DNA of 7,294 nt. It comes from CAZCFB01 sp964511535. Its GTDB lineage: Bacteria; Myxococcota_A; Polyangia; GCA-2747355; CAZCFB01. A program made the translations under genes and the position numbers. The first letter of the stretch is position 1, and each line of letters begins with the position of its first letter. Location: the NCBI GenBank assembly GCA_964511535.1, contig CAZEFW010000263.1, positions 1 through 7,294 of the forward strand, read 5' to 3'. This document shows, one piece after another, positions 1 through 5,947 of this stretch. Under the pieces are notes generated by a model that saw only the letters and a program-made list of their open reading frames with translations, ran no database searches and was not told the DNA's origin.

Positions 1-272
1 CCGGTGATGTAGACGTTGCCCGCGTTGTCCACCTCCAGATCGTAGGGGATGTCACTGGAAGAGGAGCCGAAGGTCTTGCCCCAGCGGAGCTGGCCGCTCG
101 GCGTGTAGCTGGCCAAAAAGATGTCGTAGCTCCCCTTGGATCCGTGTGGCTGCCCCCCGAGCATGATGGAGCTGTAGAAGTAGCCGGCCACGTAGACGTT
201 GCCGTTGGCGTCCACGTCCACGGCGTAGGCGTAGTCCGACGAGGAGCCGCCGAACTTCTTGCTCCAGCGGTG
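1..272 (-). repeat. Start of SBBP-type beta-propeller repeats (truncated by the window edge)
   Basis: Two copies are visible. One is W604-x-K-x-F-G-G-S-S-S-D followed by A-V-D-V-D-A-N-G-N-V-Y-V-A-G. The other is W665-G-K-T-F-G-S-S-S-S-D followed by L-E-V-D-N-A-G-N-V-Y-I-T-G, with F-L-A-S-Y-T-P-S-G-Q between them. This matches the known SBBP pattern (FGG...D..A..I.VD..GNVY.TG....FL.KY...G...W). More blades presumably lie to the left, so the full protein should be substantially longer than 691 residues. Confidence 0.85.
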
Positions 273-2075
273 CACCGCGCCGCACCCGGTAGGCTTGGTC
301 CAGCCGTGCTTGGTCTTGGCCGGCTTGCACTCGCCGCAGCCCCCCGGCTCCTTGGTGCCCGATGGGACGCACTTGTTGGGGCCGACAATGCAGCTGTTGC
401 TCGCCACCGACCAGAACTTCTTGGCCTTGTTCGGGTCACACACCCCGCAGCCGCTGCCGTCCTTGGTCCCGGGGTTTTCGCAATCGCCGTCGATGATGCA
501 CTTGTTGCCCGTGGGGGTCCACGAGGTCTTGCTCGCCGTGGCGTTGCACACCGCGCAGCCGTCGTTGTGCTTGTCACCGCTCTGGTAGCAGGCGCCGTCG
601 ATCTTGCAGGTGTTGGCCAGGGCGGTCCACTTGTACTTGCTGACCTTGGGCGCGCACTGGCTGCAGCCGGAGAGGTCCTTGGCGCCGGGGTTCTTGCAGA
701 CGTTGTTGATCAGGCACTTGTAGGTGGCCCCGCCCACGGTCCACGACGTGGCGCTCACGCCGGGCTGGCAGCTGGCGCATTTGCCCGGGTGCTGGGCGCC
801 CTTGTTGTAGCAGGTGCCCGAGATCTTGCAGAGCCCCGGGATCTGCGTCCACTTGTACTTGGCCTTGGTCGGCTCGCAGGTGCCGCACTTGATGCTGTCC
901 TTAACCTTCGGGTTGTAGCACTTGTTGTTGATCAGGCAGAAGTTGCCCTTGACCGTCCACGACGTGCCGCTCTTGGCGGGGTCGCATTCGGCGCAACCGA
1001 GCGGGTGCTTGGCGCCCTTGCTGTAGCACTTGCCGTTGATCTTGCAGACGCCCGACAGGGGCGACCACTTGTACTTGTTCTTGTTCGGGTTACAGGTGGC
1101 GCACTTGATGGCGTCCAGGTCGCCCGGCTTCTTGCACACCTTGTCGATGAGGCAGCGCCCCGCCACCGCCTTCCAGGACGTCTTGGAGAACGCCGGGTCG
1201 CACACCGCGCACTTGCCGCCGTTGAAGTCGCCCTTGTTGTAGCACTTGCCGTCGATCTTGCAGGTGTTGGAGATGGCGGTCCACTGCTTGGTGCTCTTGG
1301 AGGGATCGCACTCGAAGCAGGAGCCGTCCGGCTTCTTGCCGCCCTTCTTGTAGCAGGTGTTGTCGATGATGCACCAGCCGGCCATCAGCTTGTTGCCCAG
1401 GCAGCCGCCCTTGCCGTCGCACAGGTCCTTGGTGCAGCCGAACTGATCGGCGCACTGCTTGAGGAACGAGGTCCCCTTGCAGGTGCCGCCGATGCAGACG
1501 TCGTTCATGGTGCAGTCGTCCTTGTCGTTGCAGCTGCCGCCGCTCATGGGCATCCACTTGGTGTTGTTCATCACCCCGCCGTCTCCCTGCGACGGCTGGC
1601 AGCCCATGCACGGATCGTCCGGCTTGCGCGTGCCGATGGCCACGCACTTGGGCACCGTGACCGGCACGCCGCCGTCGTCGATTCCCACGCGGTACATCAC
1701 CCGGCAGAAGCCCTTCTTCGGGATGTTGCTGCACATGCCCAGGCCGAGGCACTTGTCCACGGTGCAGCCGAGCTTGTCGTTGCAGTCCATCAGGTACTCG
1801 GGCCAGCACTTGTTGTCCTGGCCGCACACCGGGTTGAACGCGCACGGATCATGGGCGTTGCACGATTTGCCCGGCTTGTTGCACTTGTACGGCTTGTAGC
1901 TCTTGGGCAGCGCCGGACGGGTATCTGGCGAAAAGGCGTCCTTCTTCTTGCCCCCGCGGTCTTTTTTGCCGATCCCCTGGTCGCCGACCCAGAAGACCTC
2001 ATCAGAGCAGGCGGTCAGAGCCAGGCTGGCGGCCAGCGCGGAGACCAGTACTATCCGAGGCGCGGTGATTCTCAT
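1..2075 (-). CDS. Cysteine-rich repeat surface lipoprotein with SBBP beta-propeller (partial, C-terminus beyond the window)
   Basis: Reading from ATG at 2075 towards position 1 gives 691 codons without a stop; the gene continues past the left edge. Residues 1-23 are a lipoprotein signal (basic start, hydrophobic core, lipobox L-T-A-C with Cys23), so an exported, lipid-anchored product is expected. Residues 31-60 are a Lys/Asp/Gly tether. Residues 98-117, 182-199 and 208-225 have the C-x-D-x(3)-C-T-x-(N)D-x-C pattern of Dicty_CTDC-like modules. Residues 235-597 are ten 36-residue units of the form C-x5-6-C-x(n)-C-x2-C-[DNEQK]-P...W. From about residue 602, W-x-K-x-F-G and G-N-V-Y-[VI]-[AT]-G motifs with a 61-residue period mark SBBP propeller repeats. 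Start 2075 is preferred over the in-frame ATG at 2090 because GGGGAG lies 7 nt before it. The role is unknown; adhesion or matrix display is a guess. The many Cys residues suggest disulfides in an oxidising compartment. Confidence 0.93.
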   Translation of the reverse strand, partial: MRITAPRIVLVSALAASLALTACSDEVFWVGDQGIGKKDRGGKKKDAFSPDTRPALPKSYKPYKCNKPGKSCNAHDPCAFNPVCGQDNKCWPEYLMDCNDKLGCTVDKCLGLGMCSNIPKKGFCRVMYRVGIDDGGVPVTVPKCVAIGTRKPDDPCMGCQPSQGDGGVMNNTKWMPMSGGSCNDKDDCTMNDVCIGGTCKGTSFLKQCADQFGCTKDLCDGKGGCLGNKLMAGWCIIDNTCYKKGGKKPDGSCFECDPSKSTKQWTAISNTCKIDGKCYNKGDFNGGKCAVCDPAFSKTSWKAVAGRCLIDKVCKKPGDLDAIKCATCNPNKNKYKWSPLSGVCKINGKCYSKGAKHPLGCAECDPAKSGTSWTVKGNFCLINNKCYNPKVKDSIKCGTCEPTKAKYKWTQIPGLCKISGTCYNKGAQHPGKCASCQPGVSATSWTVGGATYKCLINNVCKNPGAKDLSGCSQCAPKVSKYKWTALANTCKIDGACYQSGDKHNDGCAVCNATASKTSWTPTGNKCIIDGDCENPGTKDGSGCGVCDPNKAKKFWSVASNSCIVGPNKCVPSGTKEPGGCGECKPAKTKHGWTKPTGCGAVHRWSKKFGGSSSDYAYAVDVDANGNVYVAGYFYSSIMLGGQPHGSKGSYDIFLASYTPSGQLRWGKTFGSSSSDIPYDLEVDNAGNVYIT
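285..1373 (-). repeat. Ten tandem 36-residue (108-bp) cysteine repeats in five B-A pairs
   Basis: Unit-starting cysteines fall at residues 235, 272, 308, 344, 380, 416, 454, 490, 526 and 562 of the lipoprotein, with Cys598 closing the last. Spacing is 36 residues except for one 37 and one 38. Even units (A) begin C-K-I-x-G-x-C-Y and mostly carry T-S-W. Odd units (B) begin C-[LI]-I-[DN] and mostly carry K-Y-K-W or a similar aromatic motif. Four Cys and one Trp recur in each unit. The DNA is diverged enough that this is a protein-level rather than an identical DNA repeat. The alternation points to growth by duplication of a roughly 216-bp pair. Confidence 0.92.
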
Positions 2076-2082
2076 CGGTAAA

Positions 2083-2088
2083 CTCCCC
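2083..2088 (-). promoter_or_regulatory. Shine-Dalgarno site of the minus-strand lipoprotein gene
   Basis: On the minus strand GGGGAG is followed by a 7-nt spacer and ATG at 2075. It overlaps the alternative in-frame ATG at 2090, which has no SD-like purine run before it, so this site decides the start. It is the only well-placed SD among the four genes here. Confidence 0.7.
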
Positions 2089-2116
2089 ATCGTGGAAAAT
2101 AAGCGCGACAGCCCAG

Positions 2117-2144
2117 TTTATCATCCGGGCAGGGAGGCTTGAAA
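2117..2144 (-). promoter_or_regulatory. Weak candidate sigma-70-like promoter for the minus-strand lipoprotein gene
   Basis: On the minus strand TTTCAA (2144-2139) is followed after 16 nt by GATAAA (2122-2117), which would start a transcript near 2110 with a leader of about 35 nt containing the SD. Both boxes match the consensus poorly (3/6 and 4/6), so this is tentative. The -35 candidate would be the complement of the plus-strand one, making the divergent promoters overlap. Confidence 0.2.
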
Positions 2145-2152
2145 GGGAGGCT
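2131..2152 (+). repeat. Exact 9-bp direct repeat AGGGAGGCT with 13-bp period in the divergent intergenic region
   Basis: AGGGAGGCT occurs at 2131-2139 and again at 2144-2152, separated by TGAA, flanking and overlapping the proposed -35 element. It could be a tandem operator. Neither copy is a useful ribosome-binding site: the first is too close to the TTG at 2139 and the second lies about 21 nt before the ATG at 2172. Confidence 0.55.
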
Positions 2153-2165
2153 CATACCCTATAAT
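2139..2165 (+). promoter_or_regulatory. Sigma-70-like promoter of the plus-strand lipoprotein gene, predicted to give a leaderless mRNA
   Basis: TTGAAA (2139-2144, 5/6 to TTGACA) is followed by a 15-bp spacer and a perfect TATAAT (2160-2165). The ATG at 2172 begins 7 nt after the last base of the -10 box, where transcription normally starts, so the mRNA would begin at or within a base or two of the start codon. The 15-bp spacer is short. Shifting the -35 to GCTTGA (2137-2142) gives 17 bp with a poorer hexamer. Confidence 0.5.
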
Positions 2166-2171
2166 GGGACC

Positions 2172-4526
2172 ATGCGACGGCGGCCTCATGGATGGCTCCT
2201 ACTCTGCGCGCTCTGGCTGTTGCAATGCCAGTACAACCTGGACGCGCCCTGGCCTGACGGCGCGGTGACGCCGGACGGCCCGATCCCGGACAGCAAGATC
2301 GGCAAGGAGGGGTGGTGGCCCTGGAAGAAGGATCGAGGCCCAGGCAAGAAGGACCAGAGCCCCGGCAAGAAGGATAACGGGGCCGCGGACACTGGGCCCG
2401 GCAAGGACGGCGGAAGGCCCAACCCCAACGCGCCGGTGGTGACCCTGGACAAGCCGGCGCAGGGCAGCAGCACCACATCAACGCGGCAGGAGTTCTCGGG
2501 CGCGGTCAAGGCCAAGTACCCGGTCATGCGCTGCGAGCTGTACATCGACGGCAAGCTCTCCGGCACCGATCTGGGCCCTGGCTCCAAGTTCAAGTTCAAG
2601 GACCGGCCCATCAGCGCGGGCAAGCGGTCGTGGTACGTGCGCTGCCGGGACATCAAGGGCAAGTGGGGCACCTCTGCCACGCGTCAGCTCGACGCCACGT
2701 GGGTCATGCTGTCAGCGTGCAAGACCGGCGGTTGGTCCTCCAGGAAGCGTTACCAGCTGAGCAAGGACCTGCTGGACGTCAATGGCAGCTGCTTCGTCAT
2801 CGACGATGACAGCGTCGAGCTGGACGGCGGGGGAAGGAAGCTGGTGTCGGCGCGGCGCAAGGACCTGATGGTGTTCAGGCCCTCGACTCACCCGTACACC
2901 GTCTGGCGAAACAAGTCCTCGGCGGGGGGGACGGCGGCCATGTGGCAGACCGGCTGGAGCGCGCCCACCAAGGGGGACAACGCATACGGCCAGCCCACCG
3001 CCGCGGACTTCGACGGCGACAGCCACCTCGACTTGCTGCTGCACTCGAAGGGCGGGGCCATGCGAATCCACAAGAACAACGGCACCGGCGGCTTCGGCCC
3101 GACGGCCGCCTGGCAGCTGTCAGCCACCGACTTCAACTACGGCGCGCCCCGGGCGCTGGACTGGGACCAGGACGGCAAGCTCGACCTGGTGGTGGCCCAC
3201 TGCGGCGACAAGGAGCGGCTGCTCAAGGGCACCGGCGTGCTGAGCATGTCCGGCTTCACTTTCGCCGCCACGTTCGACATGGGCAGCTGCACCCGACGCC
3301 TGACCCCCGGCGACTTCGACGGCAACGGCATGATCGACCTGGTGTCCGGCAATCAGCACAAGGCCGGCTGGGACGGCCGGCATCATGTGTTCCTCAACAA
3401 CAAGGTCAAGTTCAGCGGCGCCTGGTCCTCCAGCAGCACGGCCCATGTGGGCGACACCCCCAGCTTCGTGGCTGACTTCGACGGCGACGGCGTCTGGGAC
3501 CTGCTCACCGGGGCAGATCTCGGCAGCTCGAACCGCTACAGCCTGGTGTTCCAGAACACCAAGCAGGGTGCCGCCTGGAACCTGCGCTACTCGCGGCCCG
3601 CGTCGGCGCCGGTGGCAGCCGCCGACGTCGACGCCGACGGCGACACCGACCTGGTGCTCGTCTCCTTCAAGGCCGGCTCCACCGAGCCGGACAAGCTGCT
3701 GCTGGCGATCAACGACGGCAAGGGCCTGTTCACCTCGTCCAAGAGCCTGCCCATCAAGGCCGGCAGCTACCCGCAGGTGCTGCTGGCCGACCTGGACGGC
3801 AGCGGCCTGCCCGAGATCGTCACCGCGCCCCAGGTGAGCGGCGACGCGCTGCGGGTCTACCGCCTCGGCAAGGGCGCGACGCCGCCCAAGCTTGTCTGGT
3901 CGCCCCTGGCCGGCAACGGCTTTCACCGCGTGCTGGCCCGGGATCTGGACAGCGACGGGCGCCTGGACCTGGCGCTCTCCTACACCAAGGGTCTCTCCGG
4001 CAGCTTCAAGCGGCACCTTGCGGTATATCGCCAGAGCCAGCCGCTTAAGTTCACCCAGGCGTCGGTGGCCAGCGACAGCACCGGCGACGCATTCTTCATG
4101 TTCAGCCCGGGGGACATCGACGGCGGGTACGCCGCCGGGATCACGGTCAAGGACAAGAACGTGCGGGTGCAGAACTTCGGCGCGATCCGCGGCTTCTCCA
4201 TCGGCGTGCGGCTGCAGAAGGACAACTTCACGGTGGACAAGGTGACCGTGGAGGATCCGGACCTGCACGGGTTCGCGGTCCTGTCGGTCAAGAAGGGCAC
4301 GCTGAGCAACATCACGGTCAAGCGGCTGCACCAGGGGGTGGGCCTGCGGGTGTCGAGCTCGAGCAGCATCACGGTCAACAACGCGACGCTCTGCCCCGCC
4401 ATCCCGGATCCGTACATGGTGGCCCTGGCCGCCTACTGCACCGGCACGGGCGCGCTCGCAGGAAGCGGCAACACCCTGGGGATGATCAACGGCTGCGGGG
4501 GGCTGAAGGGGAGCACCTGTCGCTAG
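2172..4526 (+). CDS. Surface lipoprotein: Ig-like domain plus beta-helix with embedded FG-GAP/VCBS propeller
   Basis: The product has 784 residues. The N-terminus is M-R-R-R-P-H-G, then a short hydrophobic core ending L-L-Q-C (Cys19). This looks like a lipoprotein signal, though Gln before the Cys is atypical. Residues 22-85 are a charged linker with P-x-K-K-D heptads. Residues 86-173 resemble a bacterial Ig-like domain (paired Cys121/Cys158, C-E-L-Y-I-D-G, W-Y-V-R-C-R-D). Residues 192-225 match the first turn of secreted beta-helix proteins (Y-x-L-x-x-D-L, C-F-V-I, V-E-L-D-G-G-G). Residues 226-650 are a propeller, and residues 651-742 resume the beta-helix (G-I-T-V-x-x-x-N-V-R-V, G-F-S-I-G-V-x-L, I-T-V-N-N). 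A longer in-frame version from TTG at 2139 would overlap the -35 box and put over 20 extra residues before the hydrophobic core, so ATG 2172 is preferred. Substrate or ligand is unknown; adhesion or polysaccharide binding is possible. Confidence 0.93.
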   Translation: MRRRPHGWLLLCALWLLQCQYNLDAPWPDGAVTPDGPIPDSKIGKEGWWPWKKDRGPGKKDQSPGKKDNGAADTGPGKDGGRPNPNAPVVTLDKPAQGSSTTSTRQEFSGAVKAKYPVMRCELYIDGKLSGTDLGPGSKFKFKDRPISAGKRSWYVRCRDIKGKWGTSATRQLDATWVMLSACKTGGWSSRKRYQLSKDLLDVNGSCFVIDDDSVELDGGGRKLVSARRKDLMVFRPSTHPYTVWRNKSSAGGTAAMWQTGWSAPTKGDNAYGQPTAADFDGDSHLDLLLHSKGGAMRIHKNNGTGGFGPTAAWQLSATDFNYGAPRALDWDQDGKLDLVVAHCGDKERLLKGTGVLSMSGFTFAATFDMGSCTRRLTPGDFDGNGMIDLVSGNQHKAGWDGRHHVFLNNKVKFSGAWSSSSTAHVGDTPSFVADFDGDGVWDLLTGADLGSSNRYSLVFQNTKQGAAWNLRYSRPASAPVAAADVDADGDTDLVLVSFKAGSTEPDKLLLAINDGKGLFTSSKSLPIKAGSYPQVLLADLDGSGLPEIVTAPQVSGDALRVYRLGKGATPPKLVWSPLAGNGFHRVLARDLDSDGRLDLALSYTKGLSGSFKRHLAVYRQSQPLKFTQASVASDSTGDAFFMFSPGDIDGGYAAGITVKDKNVRVQNFGAIRGFSIGVRLQKDNFTVDKVTVEDPDLHGFAVLSVKKGTLSNITVKRLHQGVGLRVSSSSSITVNNATLCPAIPDPYMVALAAYCTGTGALAGSGNTLGMINGCGGLKGSTCR
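2847..4121 (+). repeat. FG-GAP/VCBS beta-propeller, seven calcium-type motifs
   Basis: Seven D-x-[DN]-x-[DNS]-(G)-x-x-[DE] loops start at residues 279, 330, 381, 435, 485, 540 and 591 of the lipoprotein, spaced 50-55 residues. Examples are DFDGDSHLD, DWDQDGKLD, DFDGDGVWD and DLDSDGRLD. These are EF-hand-like Ca2+-binding turns of FG-GAP/VCBS blades. The sixth (DLDGSGLPE) has Ser and Glu substitutions. N-terminal strands (about 230-260, with V-W-R-N) and a C-terminal D-I-D-G-G (648-652) may join to close the ring or form an eighth split blade. Confidence 0.88.
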
Positions 4527-4540
4527 AGCGGGTCATGAAA

Positions 4541-4575
4541 AGCTGATGGCTCTCCGCTGAAAGCTGATAGCTTTA
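4541..4575 (+). repeat. Degenerate 7-bp tandem repeat (five copies of nGCTnnn) with a hairpin
   Basis: The gap upstream of the RCK gene reads as consecutive heptads AGCTGAT, GGCTCTC, CGCTGAA, AGCTGAT and AGCTTTA, with GCT at positions 2-4 in all five. The last part contains a perfect inverted repeat AAAGCT-GAT-AGCTTT (4560-4574) ending 6 nt before the ATG at 4581. The hairpin is short and AT-rich with no following T-run, so it is not a convincing terminator; an operator or a simple-sequence repeat is as likely. Confidence 0.6.
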
Positions 4576-4580
4576 CTGCC

Positions 4581-5945
4581 ATGAAGCCACGCATTCTCAT
4601 CGTCGGCGCCGGGGACATCGGGGCGCACCTCGCCACGCGCCTGTGTGACAGCTGGGAGGTGTCGGTGCTGGACGTGGACCAGGCGGCCCTCGACTCGGAG
4701 CTGCTGTCGGGCTGCGCCACACGCCACGCCGGCGACGGCACCAGCGCGCTGGTGCTGCGGGACGCTGGCGCCGAGCAGGCCGACACCCTGGTGGCTGCCA
4801 CCGACTCGGACGAGGTGAACCTCGAGGTGCTGAAGCTGGCCCACGACCGGTTCGAGATCGACAGCCTGTACGCCGTGATGCAGGGCCACGAGTTCGAGGC
4901 GCAGTACCGCGACCTTCCGGACGTGGAGCTGGTGGACAGCAACCAGGCGGCCAGCGCCCTGGTGGCATCGCGCCTGCAGCGGCGCAAGGTGGCCACCAGC
5001 ATCGGCCTGGGCGAGGGGGAGATCATCGAGGTGGAGGTGCTGGCCAACTCGTCGGTCATCGGCAGCACCCTGGCCGAGCTGAGCCCACGCAAGTGGCTGG
5101 TGGGCGCGGTGTACCGCGACGGCGAGCTCATCGTGCCCCACGGCGACACGCGGCTGGCCGAGGGGGACCGGGTGGTGATCATCGGCGAGCCGGAGGTGCT
5201 GGGCGCCATCGCCACGCACATCGGCGCCGGCGAGTCGCGCTTCCCGCTGCACTACGGCTCCAACCTGGTGGCGCTCGAGGGCCCGGACCTGGCTGCCATG
5301 CAGCCGGAGCTGGACTACCTCATCGAAAACTCCGCCGCCTTCGCCCTCGACCTGCTGAACCTCAACGGCGGCGACCGCGAGACCGCCGAGCGGCTGGTGG
5401 CGGCCAAGCGCGACGCCGGGGTCATCGCCCTGTCGCCCCGCCCGCTGGACCTGCTGGGCCGCATCGGCCTGCGCCGCACCGACACCGCCCGGCTGCTGGA
5501 CATGGCCATCTCGCCGGTGCTGATTCCGCGGGGCAGCTTCCCTTACCGGCGGCTGGTGCTCGGCCTGTACGAGGCGCCCTATTCGCCGGAGGCGGCCCAG
5601 ATGGCCATCGACGTGGCCCGCACGCTCAAGGCGGAGCTGACCCTGGCGGTGGTGTTCCAGCCCGAGCTGGTGGTGGGCTCGGTGGCGCGCCAGGAGATGG
5701 ACCACGCCCGGCGCCAGGTGGAGGACCTGGCCCGGCTGTACCACCTGGAGATGGAGGTGACCGAGCTGTCGGGCAACCCGATCCAGGAGCTGCTGGGCGC
5801 CGCGAAGAACGCAGACCTGTTGATGCTGCCCTACCGCCGCCAGCAGAAGGCCTCGCTCACCCGGCCGGACGTGGGCCAGAACCTGCTGCACCGGGCGCCC
5901 TGCTCCACCATGGTCATGCCCCACGGCCCCCTGCCCAGCCCGTAA
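4581..5945 (+). CDS. TrkA-type RCK regulatory protein with C-terminal universal-stress-like domains
   Basis: The 454-residue product is a soluble regulator. Residues 1-125 are an RCK_N (TrkA-N) Rossmann domain: G9-x-G11-x-x-G14 after the first strand, acidic D31 at the end of strand 2, G-D-G-T-S at 51-55 and the T-D-S-D-E-V-N-L signature at 74-81, as in NAD(H)-binding TrkA/Kef RCK domains. Residues 145-213 are RCK_C, with paired I-G-S-T-L-A-E-L and D-R-V-V-I-I-G. Residues 322-447 resemble a universal stress protein fold (Y-R-R-L-V-L-G, late A-P-C-S-T-M-V-M-P). Residues 220-317, ending S-P-V-L-I-P-R, look like a degenerate first copy. The usual USP ATP motif G-x2-G-x9-G-[ST] is absent. An in-frame TGA at 4536 and no other ATG fix the start; no SD is visible. 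It is followed after 2 nt by an antiporter gene and probably gates that protein. Confidence 0.93.
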   Translation: MKPRILIVGAGDIGAHLATRLCDSWEVSVLDVDQAALDSELLSGCATRHAGDGTSALVLRDAGAEQADTLVAATDSDEVNLEVLKLAHDRFEIDSLYAVMQGHEFEAQYRDLPDVELVDSNQAASALVASRLQRRKVATSIGLGEGEIIEVEVLANSSVIGSTLAELSPRKWLVGAVYRDGELIVPHGDTRLAEGDRVVIIGEPEVLGAIATHIGAGESRFPLHYGSNLVALEGPDLAAMQPELDYLIENSAAFALDLLNLNGGDRETAERLVAAKRDAGVIALSPRPLDLLGRIGLRRTDTARLLDMAISPVLIPRGSFPYRRLVLGLYEAPYSPEAAQMAIDVARTLKAELTLAVVFQPELVVGSVARQEMDHARRQVEDLARLYHLEMEVTELSGNPIQELLGAAKNADLLMLPYRRQQKASLTRPDVGQNLLHRAPCSTMVMPHGPLPSP

Positions 5946-5947
5946 CC

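Noticed and set aside
285..1373. CRISPR array or DNA-level satellite
   Set aside because: The periodicity is 108 bp, in frame, and conserved at protein level (Cys, Trp, Pro); the nucleotide copies are not identical and no spacers exist.
144..2081. 645-codon plus-strand open frame
   Set aside because: It lies opposite the lipoprotein gene and its Val/Ala/Leu-rich periodic text mirrors the cysteine repeats on the minus strand. The minus frame has a lipobox, SD, regular cysteines and SBBP motifs.
2139..2171. TTG start for the plus-strand lipoprotein
   Set aside because: It overlaps the proposed -35 box, its purine run is only 1 nt away, and it would place 22 residues before the hydrophobic core of the signal.
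3120..4331. 403-codon minus-strand open frame
   Set aside because: It mirrors the FG-GAP propeller; its repeated V-A-V-E-V text is the complement of the Asp-rich loops. No recognisable domain or SD.
4560..4574. Intrinsic terminator after the plus-strand lipoprotein gene
   Set aside because: The stem is only 6 bp, AT-rich, and has no T-run after it; it sits just before the next start codon.
4533..5924. 463-codon minus-strand open frame opposite the RCK gene
   Set aside because: Gln/His/Arg/Ala-rich low-complexity translation typical of antisense to GC-rich coding DNA, while the plus strand has clear RCK signatures.
5093..5947. Upstream extension of the antiporter reading frame
   Set aside because: It is a Gly/Arg/Pro/Ala-rich out-of-frame reading of the RCK gene. 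The antiporter homology begins at ATG 5948.
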